Below, in pieces: positions 24,101-35,211 of a stretch of 64,000 nucleotides of DNA (position 1 is the first letter of the stretch; the number at the start of each line of letters is the position of its first letter). The stretch is from Sanguinoderma infundibulare. Lineage: Eukaryota; Basidiomycota; Agaricomycetes; Polyporales; Polyporaceae. The translations under genes were made by a program, and so were the position numbers. The stretch spans positions 2,418,001-2,482,000 of the forward strand of contig JAVLRN010000007.1 of the NCBI GenBank assembly GCA_032821775.1, in the 5' to 3' direction. A model generated the notes under the pieces. The model ran no database searches. It had not been told where the DNA came from and saw nothing but the letters and a program-made list of their open reading frames with translations.

Positions 24101-25807
24101 GAAGCTGAGATATCTCCGTTGCTCCCATAGGCTCCCATTCGTCTGAGCACGTCTCGCCCGGTCTCTGCCCATGCGTGGCCCGTTGTAAGTAATCTATTCC
24201 ATCGAACGGCCCGCACGCGGCAGAGGGAGGCGACGGGGAGCATCCCAGCTACTTGGCACTCTCATGCCACGGATCCCCTATCCTACCTCCAGATAGCCTA
24301 AACAGATGCGCGCCAGCGGTCTGGGGAGGGCAGGGTTCATGCAGTGGTGCCTTCGCCTTCTCGACCTTGGCCCGGATTGGACGGCGCGGAGATGGTAGCT
24401 GGCTATTGCTTACACACGCAGTAGGTGGCGTCGCGCCGTCCCCGCCTCGCTATCTCGCAGGCGGTCGCGCGCGACGGCGGGGATTCCAAGATCTGTGCCA
24501 CTGGGACGTCGTGTGGTATGGGGAGCGCCTTAGAGAGCCATAGGGAGAGCTGTTCACGTAAGTTATAGAATGCGACGCGCTGGACGGGCGAACTCAAACG
24601 CCACATTCTGATGCCGCGTTCTGGACGACATTTGTCACTCTCCTCTTGGCCACGCGCGGCCTGGAGATCTACGCTCCCTATGCGAGCCTGCCAGCCGTCC
24701 GTGAGGCCCGCCTGCCACACTGGGCCTCCGACCGGCGAGTTCGAGAGGCCCCGCAGACGCCCAGCGCGCCGTCCCGGCCCATCAGAAGCAGCATTCGCCC
24801 CGAGTACGCCGTCGGCATCGAACACGTTCAGCCTCCACACGCCCATTCGTTTACCCGACCGTTCCGTACCCTCCTCTTCCGTCTCCATCGTCCCTTCAGT
24901 CGCCCAGGTAAGTCGCTTCGTACCATCCAGCACCCACCGCAGCGCCCTCTTTTCCCTCTCACCGTGCGCTCATTATACAGCATCCGAATTGCTGTCCTGG
25001 CGCCGCAGACGTGGGTCGACGTCGATGTCGATGTCGATGTTCGGTGCTATGACGCCGAGCGACCAGGTAGGTTCTCCCTGACAGTGATTCGTGTTCGTGG
25101 TGGAGTCTCAGACAGAACGTTGTGATAGCATTTGTACATACATATCCTGGCGACAATGTTGATGCTGCTGGTGTCGGCGTTGGCCGCGCATGATTGCAGG
25201 GATCCGGATTCAGAGGAGATCCTGTTCCTGGATATATTGCGCTCGGAACATGTCTCGCCCACCTCAGCCGTCGCCTGGTAGCCGCCAGCGTCGCCAGAGA
25301 ACCCGAACCGCGGCTTGCTCACTGAAGCTTGTTCAAGAATCCCGGTCATCTTATCGCGCCGGCGGGCTGGGGGCATCGAACGCGAAATGGCGCATCGCCC
25401 TGGAAGACCAAAGGCCCCCAATTGTGCGGTCTGATTTCTACTCTGATTCAAAAATTTGAGTTCTCAGATATCATCATTCATTCCATGCATAACGGCATCC
25501 GACGTTGAGCCCTCAGCAGAATCTTATCTGCTTCCGCAGACATCCCCACGCTAAGGGCGTTTCCAACACTCGCACGCTCTGTCACGCCCTGGGCGAAACA
25601 GCGTGCAGGCCAGAAGCGTATTCAGGGCCGTGAATTCTCTCGGTCTCCCGTCCAATTCGGTGCTGTTTGTCTTCGACGCCAAAACGGTGGATCGTATCCG
25701 CTCAGATCTGCTCAATCTGGCCCATGAAGGCGTCCTAGGATGGCGCTCGCGTACATAAGGATGTCCGTCCCGTCGACACCTCCGAGTCCCCATCGCCATC
25801 CCTGGCC
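21158..25807. other. Intergenic, 4.6 kb, one weak candidate gene
   Basis: Nothing here can be assigned to a family. A plus-strand chain of three frames (24562-24907, 24981-25066, 25200-25325) joins with good GT-AG sites but has no clear start (see findings). Around 21,530-21,650 on the minus strand there is a hydrophobic stretch (FGLITILLAASWLASEILVI) without a complete gene around it. A short GTCGAT microsatellite lies near 25015-25040. The last 60 bases precede the Zn2Cys6 gene. Confidence 0.45.
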
Positions 25808-27443
25808 ATGACCATGTCTTCTGCCGCCGTGCTTTCTCCAGATACCCTCCCCCAGCCCCTCCAGTTCAAGGGCGAAATCATGGACTTCGACCTCGCAGGC
25901 CTTGAGGTGGATCACCGCAAGCGGTGAGTCTACCCTTTGCTCATTGCCACCCACCCCCCTCCACTCAACCACTTCCCTGCAGACGACGCAACCGGACCAC
26001 CCAGTCCTGCCTCAACTGCCATACCTCTAAGCGCAAGGTACGCGTCGATCATACGCGACCCTTCGCGTCGCTGCGTAGCCGCGTCTGATCCATTCGTCCT
26101 TAGTGCGACAGGAAACGACCCTGCCAACGCTGCATCCAGCTGGGGCTGGTATGACGTCTTACCTTATTCACCTCCCACTTGCACTGACCCCCACTGCCTC
26201 GCGCTGCAGACCGGCCTCTGTGTATACGAGGTGGACGACCCCGCCCTGCGGTGCGTCGCCTCTCGCTCGGTCCACGCGCGTCTCGAGATCTACACGTACT
26301 TACGCTCAACTCCCGCCCAGGGATGATCCGAACGTCGACGAGAATACGCGCCTGCGGAACCGTATCGCCGAGCTCGAGAGCCTCGTCCGTGAGCTTCGAG
26401 GTGCGTCCACCATCTCCACTCTATCTGAGCCTTCCTCCCCTCCATCCCCCTCTCCCCGTGCGCGCCTCGCGGCGTTCCTGTGTCCAACAACATGCTCAAC
26501 GATCGACGGTCACGGCAGGCAAGCCCCACCCGAAATGGGCGGAGCCCAACTTCTGCGACGGCGACGCGAACGAGAAGTGGCACTCCCGCTCCTCCCGGCG
26601 GCTCCAGTACCAGAAGGTCGGCCGCGACAGACACGACGACCTGCAGGGCGCAAACGGACGGGGGCCGCCCGCGATCAAGACGGAGCAGGCGTCCGATCCC
26701 TCCCAGCAGAACCTCTACCGCTTCACCCCATCGCCGACCCACCCTGGCGTGGACGCCGGCTCGGGGCATTCATATGCCCTCTATCGCAACCAGCAGGCGC
26801 ACGGGCACGGGCAGGGCGTGTACTCGCCTGCGGACGACTCGTCGTGCTACTCCTCGCCTTCCTCCGCGTCTGTGATGACGTACGGCGAGGCGCGCCATGG
26901 CGCGCACGGCGTCTCGAACGGGGATCACTACTACCCCGACCAGCAGCAATACGTGCAGGCGTGCGCGTGCTTGACGAACCCCGCCGCGGCCAACGCGCTC
27001 ATCGGCTTCACGTCGCAGCTCCAGAACACGGCCGTGCTCCTCAGGCAGCTCCCGGAGCACAACACGTCGAGGCAGGCGTGCCTCATCCTGAGGCGCGTTG
27101 CGGAACTCAATGATATCTTGCAGTATGTGCTCCCTCCCCTTTCCTTTCTTTGCAGAGAGCGCTCGAGGGCTGACGGCTGCGTGCTATGGCGAACAGCGGG
27201 AACACGGTGTCGAACGGCTCCTCGTCGTACGAGGGTCTGTCGACCCCGACCGAGACTGAGCTCAGCATGTCGCCCATCTCGACTTCCAGCCAGTCGAGCA
27301 TCGGAGCCGCGCCGCCGACGATGCACGAACAATGGCCGAACGCGACGATGGCCCAGTCCGCCGGCTACGACTCGTACTTCCCCGTCGCCGCGACGCAGCA
27401 AGAGCACGCGGCCGTGTTTCACAAAACATATCACATCAGCTAG
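25808..27443 (+). CDS. Zn(2)-Cys(6) fungal transcription factor (395 aa, 7 exons)
   Basis: DNA-binding regulator, target unknown. Exons 25808-25923, 25983-26037, 26104-26148, 26210-26250, 26321-26400, 26519-27122, 27197-27443; all junctions are in phase. The zinc cluster (about residues 49-76) reads C-LN-C-HTSKRK-C-DRKRP-C-QR-C-IQLGLTGL-C, preceded by the basic KRRRNR and followed by YEVDDPALRDDPNVDENTRL. A heptad-like helix, RLRNRIAELESLVRELRG, probably dimerises. The rest is low-complexity (His/Gln/Tyr/Ser) apart from a conserved-looking helix pair, NALIGFTSQLQNTAVLLRQL...LILRRVAELNDIL, near residues 275-315. No fungal-specific TF middle homology domain is visible, so it is a short regulator. 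The final intron uses the acceptor GAACAG at 27196. A stronger-looking TTTGCAG upstream would shift frame and was rejected. Confidence 0.88.
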
Positions 27444-27934
27444 GGTTGCTATGGGCCTGCCTCGCTTACGTTTTCACATCCTCCTTCTCTTTCCGGAACA
27501 ACCCTGTGCACGCTTACTGCGGACGTTCACGGACGCTCTGTCAGACAGTAGTTGTTTGTCTCTTCTCGCGCTTGCGCTCGCGTTCGCTATCGATGAAGAA
27601 CCCCCCCTCATCCCTGTGCGCGTCTCCCCCTTCCATATGCCACCCCATATACCACTTGTTACTCATGGATTCGGGTACGCGATTGGCTGCCGTTGTATTT
27701 ATCATATTACGATGAGCCGGGCCTTGGGTCCCCGGGCTTGTACAGTATACGGCGTTCCGTGTAGCATAGTATCGTATAACGGCATCGTAATGCGGTCCAG
27801 GACATCTTGAATACAGCTTCCCTCATTCCTGCCCTTCATCTCCTTCATCTCCACCCGTGCGCGTTCTCACTCGCCGCTTCGCCGCCCCCCGTCCGTTCCC
27901 AGCTTCAGGGAGAAGCGGAAGGACGGTTCGGCAT
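27444..27934. other. Convergent intergenic spacer
   Basis: This 491-bp spacer separates the 3' ends of the Zn2Cys6 gene (plus) and TANGO2 (minus). No gene or repeat is visible. It is T-rich on the plus strand, as expected of 3' UTR and polyadenylation DNA. Confidence 0.6.
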
Positions 27935-29378
27935 CTAGACGTCGTCTGCGGCTGGGTTCCGCGGGATCAGGAAGCGGAAGACGCGATCGCGCCCCGAATC
28001 TCGCTTGGGCACGGCACCCCCACCACCACCCTCGTCCGAGCCCTCGAGGGCCCAGACGTCCCGCTCGATAAAAGTTACGTTTCCGTCCCGCCGGATCAGA
28101 ATTACCGTCGACAGACGCGTGCCGTAATACATTTTCGAGGGCGGCGAGCCCGTTGCGCCGTCTGCGCCGCCTTGGGCCGGGCCAGGGATCGCGTGCAGCG
28201 GGATAAGAAGGGGCTCCACATGTATGGTGTTGCGCAGCTCGGAGCGGTCGACGGGCGGCTTCTCGCTCGTCCAGCTGGGGCAGAGACGGGAAGGGCAGAT
28301 GCCCGATCGAAAATCAGAGTCAGCCAGGCTGGTACCAGACGGTCGGAGAGCATCGGATTGGCATGGGCATTATGGCAGCATCGCGTGTCGCCCCGGCGCT
28401 ACACCCAGAAGAGCGTACAGGAGAACGGGGACAGGAACAGAGAAGTCAGAAACGCAAAACGCACGCGTGTCGTGCCGGGCGGGTGCAGAGGCGGGGCGAC
28501 AGCAGCATGAGAACAGGCGAGGGAGGAGGAAAAAAAGGAAAACAAAGCTCACGTCAGGAGGGCGAAGAGCCGGCGAGCGATCTCGACCTCTGTCGCGTCG
28601 CGCGGCAGGCCGCGGAGGAGGTCGCGCATGGCCGCACGGCCGTGCGCGACCTTTGGCCACTCGTCCGCACCCGCGCCAGGGGGACTATCGAGGCCGTTGG
28701 ACATTCCTCGTACGTCGCGATCGTCGTCTGAAAGCATGCGGGCCGTGATCGTGCGGGCACCGCCGGAATTAGTGAGGATCGCGCCTTGGAGCGAAAGGTG
28801 TGGTGGGGCGCCGAGATCGCCAACGGGAGGGGTGTCGGGTGACCGGGAAGGCGACAGGACGAGCAGGTTGAAGCCGGCGTAGAGATCGTTGCGATGGGCG
28901 CCAAGGAAGGCGTCGATCTCGGCCTTGAGAGACGGCTTCGGTGTCTTTGGAAGCAGGAAGTGGGAGACAAGGTCACCGCGGGAGGAGGCGTACTTCCGGA
29001 CGGGTTCCGTGATGTTAGTGCTGGGGAGAATAAGATGAGCGCGGATGGAGGAAGTCGGAAGCGAATGATTGGACAGACAGAAGGGCGACGGAGCCAGTGC
29101 GAGTGACTCCTGTCCAAGTTCCGCCTGCGACAAGGTCGCGGCCAGACAGGACAGATGGTTCGTGTTCGCCGCTATCGACATGACTGAATTGGCGGAAGTT
29201 GTGCCAGTGGGCAGGGGCGGTTGGCCGGTGGAGGAACTCGTCGCGGTTGGAGCATAGGATGCTATCAGGACGGAAATGTTAGTTGACATCCGGGGGGATG
29301 GAGAAAAAGATAGATTGACAATCGGCTAACTCACAGCGCGTACTGTGGGTGATCTAGGGTCCAGAAAGCAACACACAT
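27935..29378 (-). CDS. TANGO2: TANGO2 / NRDE family protein (362 aa, 4 exons)
   Basis: Homologue of transport and Golgi organisation protein 2, a cytosolic/mitochondrial protein tied to heme and lipid homeostasis in animals. Exons (minus): 29378-29335, 29261-29079, 29020-28553, 28328-27935. The N-terminus is MCVAFWTLDHPQYALILCSN followed at once by RDE: the family starts with Met-Cys, which becomes an N-terminal nucleophile in related Ntn hydrolases, and NRDE names the family. SGRDLVAGGTWTGVTRTG and LTNITEPVR follow. YAGFNLLVL and LTNSGG lie mid-protein, and TRLSTVILIRRDGNVTFIER near the end is the closing beta hairpin. Exon 2 ends at a GTCTGT donor. The last intron is 224 bp, long for this genome, and its acceptor was chosen to keep frame after LFALLT. 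It shares a 797-bp divergent upstream region with ARP6. Confidence 0.9.
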
Positions 29379-30175
29379 CTGAGATGAAAGATGATGACTG
29401 AAAAGGTGATTGTCAGTGGAGGGCCGTCGTCGGTCTGGACAGCGAGCAAATTTGCAGGAAGGGCCTGAAGGAGATCAAAGGAAGAATAGATGGATGGATG
29501 AAAAATGAAGGATTACCTGAAAGGGTGAGAGGATCGACACGCTCTGGGCGGGAGTGCCGAGTGAGTACAAGAGCGGAGGACGTCGGATGACCTCGGCGGA
29601 GCACGCTGGTCGGTGCTGGTTGTGGTTAAGAGAAGACTCCGGATAGGGGGACAGACGAAGGACGTTGACAAGATGGAAGGCGAGCAGAGGCTGGATCCGC
29701 CAGGATGACAGGACTCAAACAGGCCGGGTACGGTGACTGGAGCAACTCCGCTGGTGGGATGTATTAGATCGGCATCTGCGTGGCAGAGAGAGTGGAGTGC
29801 TTGCGTACCTATCTGGCCGGGGATTGGCTGCGAGAAGGACGACTGCAGCTGGCGGACACCGCGGGAAGGCGAGTGCGATGGCCAATGCGAATCCTGGGCC
29901 GGCCTTGGGCACTGCGCTTGCAGACGCCGACGGCAGAGCGTGCAGACCAAGATGGCCACTAGCGGGCCACAGCTGGCCAATGGGGACATGGGCGCCTTGC
30001 TGGCTGAGAAGAGCGGGCGCCAGAGAGAGAGTGCTCGCTTGGGCTCTCGCTCGTCTTCCAATTGGTGCTGACCTTGAACACCGTCTTCTAGCTGGATCCC
30101 CTCCACCCCACTTTACCCGCCGTTCTCATCCCTCCCACCTCTCCGTCTGGAGGCCACCCAGAGACATAACAGGCC
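29379..30175. promoter_or_regulatory. Divergent upstream region of TANGO2 and ARP6
   Basis: 797 bp between the start codons of two oppositely transcribed genes. Open frames in it on both strands have no family match. No TATA box or known operator was recognised. It presumably holds both promoters. Confidence 0.4.
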
Positions 30176-32575
30176 ATGGCCTCCCCAAGCATTCCAATTG
30201 TCATTCTCGACAACGGCGCCTCTACCATCAAGGCGGGCATTCTCGGCCTGCATGACCACCAGCCCCGGTCGGTCACCCTGCCGCGCAGCACCCCATGATC
30301 CATCCCTGATCGTCACATAGCGTCGTTCCAAATGCTGTCGTTCGAGCAAAGGCCGACAACGCCACGTACATCGGACATGAATTAGAAAACTGCCGCGATT
30401 TCACCTCTCTCCGGTTCCGTCTACCATTCGAGAAGGTCGGTACCCAGATGGCTACTCACCCCCGCACAGCACAAACATGTTTCAGTTTCCAGGGCTTTCT
30501 GGTCGACTGGGATGCCCAAAAGGCCATCTGGGACGGCCTGTTCTCGACCCAAGTCCTCCGGGTCAGTTAACCATTCCAGATCAGCGCTCACCGCTACCGC
30601 CCAGTTGACACCCCGAATGTATCATTGTCCCAGATCAACACTGCCGAGTCCTCCTTGTTGATTACAGAACCCTATTTCAATCTTCCAAACATTCAAGACG
30701 TCTACGATCAGTTCGTCTTTGAAGAATACGACTTTCGTTCATATTTCAGATCCACCCGTCTGTTCCTTTCTAAACGCTCATTTAAGCTCAAACTCACCCC
30801 TCTTCCGCCCGATCCTTCTTGTAGCTGCGTCCCTCATCCCAAACGGACGCCTTTTCGCTCAGCATGATTTGCCATCCCCACAGTGCTTACTTATCATTGA
30901 CTCCGGATTCAGCTTCACACACGTCGTCCCAATCCTCAACGGCGACGTCCTCTGGGAAGCCGTGAAGAGGTATCCTCCCTTGCTATCACAACTCTATCCC
31001 GCCCTTGTCCATGCTGACAGAGCATGTCCTCCAAGAATCGACGTCGGTGGGAAGCTACTCACCAACCACCTCAAAGAGACCATCTCATATCGCCAGTGGA
31101 ACATGATGGACGAAACGCACATCATGAACGACATCAAGGAGGCTTGCTGCTTCGTATCCAACGACTTCGCAACCGACCTCGAGACCTGCCGGTGCGTCAA
31201 CGCCAAACCGCTCTGACCGGATCTGCCCGAATGCGCGTGTCTAACACTCTGCCCCTGTTTCCTTGCTTCCTCGTCTCGGATACCGGTTGCCCTTGCTTGC
31301 TTTCTGGCCCCCAATATACAGCGCGCGCACGAGTGCGAACCCGATTATCCAGGAATACATCTTCCCGGACTACTCCGCACGCCGACCAGGGCGGATACGT
31401 AAGCCCGGCGAAACGCTCGACGAGAGCACCCAACAGACCCTGAGGATGGCAAACGAGCGGTTCTCTGTCCCAGAGATCCTCTTCCGTCCGACCGATATCG
31501 GCAAATATCACTTCCATGTCGCCTGCTGCGTACAAACCCTCGCTCACACCCTGATTTTCTCTTACCCCCCTGTGCGATGCCGTACGCGTCAGCACAGGTC
31601 TCGACCAGGCAGGGCTCAGCGCGACAGTGGCGGCGAGCATAGCGCTCCTCCCGCAAGATCTGCAAGGAATGTTTTGGGCAAACATAGGCTTGATCGGGGG
31701 CAACACCGCCATGCCTGGCTTCCGGAACAGACTGTACGTACATGCCCCTCGCGCCGTCCGAGCCCGCGGGACAGCTGCTGTGGTGGTGTCGGTGGTGGTG
31801 GCTGCGGCTCCCTTCGATCCACCGGTCCATCCGCCACATCGACGTCCATCCCTCCACCCATCCGTCAGATTCTTCTGGTCTTTCCATAACCCTCCATATT
31901 CTCTATTCAGTACCTCTCGCACCCCGCTGACGCAGCCGCCCGCATTGTCAGGTTGTCGGAGCTGCGCTCGCTCGCGCCCATCGAGTGCGAGGTGGGCGTA
32001 TACGCTTCTGCCGAGTACGTCCCAGCTTCCCCACTTCCCCTTCCTGTCCGCTCGGACTCGCACTCCGTGCCCTCGGACATGGCCTCGCGGGCCCTCCCAG
32101 GCCCGCCGCGCTCTCCACGCTTCCGTGCACTCACGTCCGGGCATGACGTTGTCCAGAGATAGGCAGCTGACGCCTTCCACTCACTCTCCGCCACAGGCCG
32201 ATCCTGGAGGCGTACCGGTCGGCGGTCGCGTTTGCCGCCCGCCCGGAGTTTACCCAGTGCGCGGTGACGAGGGAGGAGTACCAGGAGATGGGCGCGAGCG
32301 CGTGTCGGCGCAAGTTCAGGGACTGGAAGCCCCCCCTGGTCGACAAGGAGCAGCACCAGCCACGCGGCGGCGGCTCACGCGGCGAGCACCCGGGCAAGGG
32401 TGCGCCCTCGGGTTCCCGGGGCGGACCGCGCGCCAAGGCCAGGGGCTCGAGCGACAGCGGCTCGGAGGACGAGGACGAGAGCCCGCCGCCGTCTGCCCCG
32501 CCGATGAAGAAGCCCGGGCGTGGACGAGGTCGAGGGAGGGGCGCGCGCGGCCGGGGCGGCAAGCGTGGGGCGTAA
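30176..32575 (+). CDS. ARP6: Actin-related protein 6, SWR1 complex subunit (485 aa, 10 exons)
   Basis: Nuclear actin-fold subunit of the SWR1 remodeller that exchanges H2A for H2A.Z. Exons 30176-30267, 30321-30435, 30493-30561, 30634-30757, 30825-30969, 31036-31191, 31322-31500, 31598-31733, 31952-32014, 32197-32575, all in phase. Landmarks in order: [12 protein letters not shown] (ATP loop 1), [157 protein letters not shown], and [17 protein letters not shown] at the end of the fold. The register of conserved DIG-LDQAGL requires intron 7 to use a GC donor (31501). A basic, Gly/Arg-rich tail of about 75 residues follows the actin fold, absent from yeast and human ARP6. Introns 8 and 9 (218 and 182 bp) are long. 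Confidence 0.93.
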
Positions 32576-33748
32576 ATCGCGAGAACAGCAGAGGGCCTGC
32601 CGCATGCGGTGGGAGTGGACGTCCTGGAGGATCAGGGCGCGGCGCGGTCGACCGGACACTCACGAGAGCCACGCGCGTACCTCGCGAATTTGTATTACGG
32701 TGTATTACTCGCGCATCGTGCCCGGCTTTCATTCCGCGCGCAGGGCAACGGTATCGCGTCCTGGCAACACGGTTCGAGTGCTTCGCTTCTCCCTCCGGAG
32801 AGTGCAAGGGCCACGGCCTTGCTTCGCATCCCTCCGGCGCGCCTGCGCCTCGCGCTGCATCGGGCATCGCGCCAAGCGTGTATAGTCAACAACTGGCAGG
32901 TCGGTTCGCAGCGCGCGAGCACGGCGGACCGCGATCGCGCGCAGCGGTGGCGACTTCTCGGAATCCGAAGCAGCGAGCCCTGCACGCGCGTCCTCGGCAG
33001 GCTGATTCATAGACGGTGCGAGGGCGCGCCGACGTGCTGGTTTGGAGTCCGACGCCGACATGGGCGATGCATTGTGATCACGTCACGCACGCGCGGCGCC
33101 CGAGAACTTGTACGTACATGTAAATGAAACTTCCTGAATCCGACATGCATATGGGCTGCCGTACGTGCTGCGATTACAATTACATTACACCGTGGCCAGG
33201 GGCTGTGGCACCCGCGGCCCAACTCTGGTCTTTCCAATCGTCCTTCTACTCGCACACGCGCCCACTCGTCGACGTGAGCCAATTATCCCAACAAAATTAT
33301 GTACTTGTATGCAGATCGCCGTTTCTCCGAGCTGCTCGAAGACTTGCCATTCTGGCCACCCCCCGGGCGACTCGGGAGACGCGCGCACCGCGCCACTGCG
33401 TCGTGAGGCACGTCCGCACAATACAAGGTTCGCGAGGACCTGGACGCTCGCTCGCCTCCACCAGGTCCGCTTGGGGGCCCTGCATTGTTCGCTGGCGACT
33501 ACTGGAGCGGTTCGCCGAGGATGGCGGATATCCTGGCAAGGCAAGGCAGCAACGCTCTCGGTTAGCAACGGCCCCAGACAGGTGACGTGCGCCAGAACCC
33601 GGACCCCAACGCCCCAGACGCGGCTCCAGGTCCCAGAGAGACCGCGGCGCGTCGCGCACGAAGCGTGAACCCTGTGGGGCTTGAATGCTGAAGTCTGAAG
33701 CTTCGAGGTCCGGCCCTGACGCTGACGGATGCAGAGGGCTTCTAGCAC
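32576..33748. other. Intergenic, 1.2 kb
   Basis: Convergent spacer between ARP6 (plus) and an orphan gene (minus). A minus-strand frame stays open from 33752 to 33297 and could carry a 3' exon of the neighbouring gene (see findings). Otherwise nothing is recognised. Confidence 0.45.
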
Positions 33749-34798
33749 TCACCTATCCACCTCCCGGACGAATTCTGTAGGGTCGTCCTCGTGCTCGCCC
33801 CGGATGTCGCGCCAGACGATGGCAGGGAGCGCAATGTCCGGCACGGCGAGCTTCCCTAGGAGCGCGGCGTCGTCCTTGGCGTCTGGCGGCAAGTCGGAGA
33901 GCGCGCCGATGTGAGCGGTGACGAGTGCCTCGAGCCTGCGCCACTCGTACGGCGGCTTGTCCTCGTCGTCGTCGATGTAGAAGCGGAGCGAGGACTCGTG
34001 CAGCGTCGTGATGAGCAGGCGCGTGCCGAACGGCAGCCACTGGTAGTGCCCCTTCAGCGGGAGCAGGCTCGGATGGTTGATGGCGGTTAGGGGACCGAAG
34101 CGTGTCATGTCGGTCTCTTGCTCGGCCTGATTGCAGTCTTGGTCCATAGCCTCATGGAAGTCTTGATCCTGGCCTTGGAATTCGTCATCCATGTCGAAGA
34201 CCCCGTCCTCAGTCATCATCGCATCGTCGTCGGCCACAGCGATGGAAGGGTCTTGTCCATTCGCTTGAGCTCCACCGGGCGGTGACGGGTCAATAGGCAA
34301 GCACATGTGCCTTGCTTGATGGAACGGCGGTGGGTGCCTACCCACGAAGAGGGGTGCCAGGACCTCGGTGTGCCGTTCCGGTGGATCGCCCTCCTCGGCC
34401 CCTTCAGCGTACTCGGGCTCCATGCCAGACCACACGACGAGTCCGACATAACGCCTCGGCTGCAGTTGCATCAGGGCCTCGCGTTTGACAGGATCCTCGG
34501 TGGTGCTCGCGATCGCAGCCATGTCGAGCGAGAACGCGACGTAATGCGAGTGAAGTACGCGCCAGATGTCCTCGGGAAGGCTGCTGGGGTTCGGCTGAGC
34601 GCGAATGCTCTCGGAGATCGAGGGTTGTCGGCGTAGCTGCTGTTGTGCCGACCGTGGCCGCTCAGGTATGCGATCGGCTTCCCAGGAGATCGAAGTGGCC
34701 ATCGACACGTCTGTTGCGGAGAGAGACGCTCCAGGACTGAGTGGGCGCAACGGGAAACTCGTATCCAGAGGCGCAAACGTATATCTGAGTTCTCTCAT
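33749..34798 (-). CDS. Orphan acidic protein, possibly incomplete at its C-terminus (349 aa)
   Basis: I do not recognise a family. The frame is open and starts at MRELRYTFAPLDTSFPLRPL; it is also open further upstream to 35011, but the extra residues look like leader sequence. Visible features: an N-terminal segment likely to be disordered, a helix-rich piece SLPEDIWRVLHSHYVAFSLDMAAIAS, a strand RRYVGLVVWSGMEPEY, a very acidic middle with DDDAMMTEDGVFDMDDEFQGQ, and a C-terminal folded-looking part with LPLKGHYQWLPFGTRLLITTLHE, SLRFYIDDDEDKPPYEWRRL and PDIALPAIVWRDIRG. No signal peptide or membrane segment is seen. The stop codon overlaps a perfect AG-GTGAGT splice donor, so translation may continue into another exon. 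KIN17 lies upstream on the same strand with 413 bp between. Confidence 0.6.
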   Translation of the reverse strand: MRELRYTFAPLDTSFPLRPLSPGASLSATDVSMATSISWEADRIPERPRSAQQQLRRQPSISESIRAQPNPSSLPEDIWRVLHSHYVAFSLDMAAIASTTEDPVKREALMQLQPRRYVGLVVWSGMEPEYAEGAEEGDPPERHTEVLAPLFVGRHPPPFHQARHMCLPIDPSPPGGAQANGQDPSIAVADDDAMMTEDGVFDMDDEFQGQDQDFHEAMDQDCNQAEQETDMTRFGPLTAINHPSLLPLKGHYQWLPFGTRLLITTLHESSLRFYIDDDEDKPPYEWRRLEALVTAHIGALSDLPPDAKDDAALLGKLAVPDIALPAIVWRDIRGEHEDDPTEFVREVDR

Positions 34799-35211
34799 GG
34801 TGAGCGAAGATTGCAGGTGTGGTTGGGAAGTTAGAAGTCGAGTGGCGAGAAGTCTGTAGTGGGAAGAGAACAAGGAGCGAAGTTGGCCATTTGCCGACAT
34901 AGAGCTGTTTATACCTGGCCAGGCCGACGCATTGGCCTGCATAGGCCTATTGTCAAAGCAACTCAAAAGACTGAGCAACAGTGTCATGGCATAGATCCGC
35001 CACAACAACAATGGCTCTCCATTTCAGTCCGACTGAGACATCACAACCACCATAGCGCACCGGAGGCTGTTGATCAATGCGTTATGGGCAAGTCCCGAAG
35101 AGAAAAACAACAGCATGACGTACGTTAACAAAGCGTCGAGTGGAATAGAAATACACGTATCGAATAGGCCCGGCCGAACAACCACAAAACGCTGCACCGA
35201 AGCCGGCCGCC
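34799..35211. other. Intergenic between KIN17 and the orphan gene
   Basis: 413 bp between two minus-strand genes. It contains the 3' end region of KIN17 and the promoter of the downstream gene. No feature is recognised. Confidence 0.5.

Noticed and set aside
25015..25040. GTCGAT microsatellite
   Set aside because: A short simple repeat within a possible coding frame; not remarkable on its own.
26251..27810. 519-codon plus-strand frame across the Zn2Cys6 gene
   Set aside because: It reads through introns and past the true last exon in a different frame; the spliced model explains the conserved residues.
31627..33012. 461-codon plus-strand frame over the end of ARP6
   Set aside because: Shadow frame. 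The ARP6 exons in this stretch lie in other phases and match the family.
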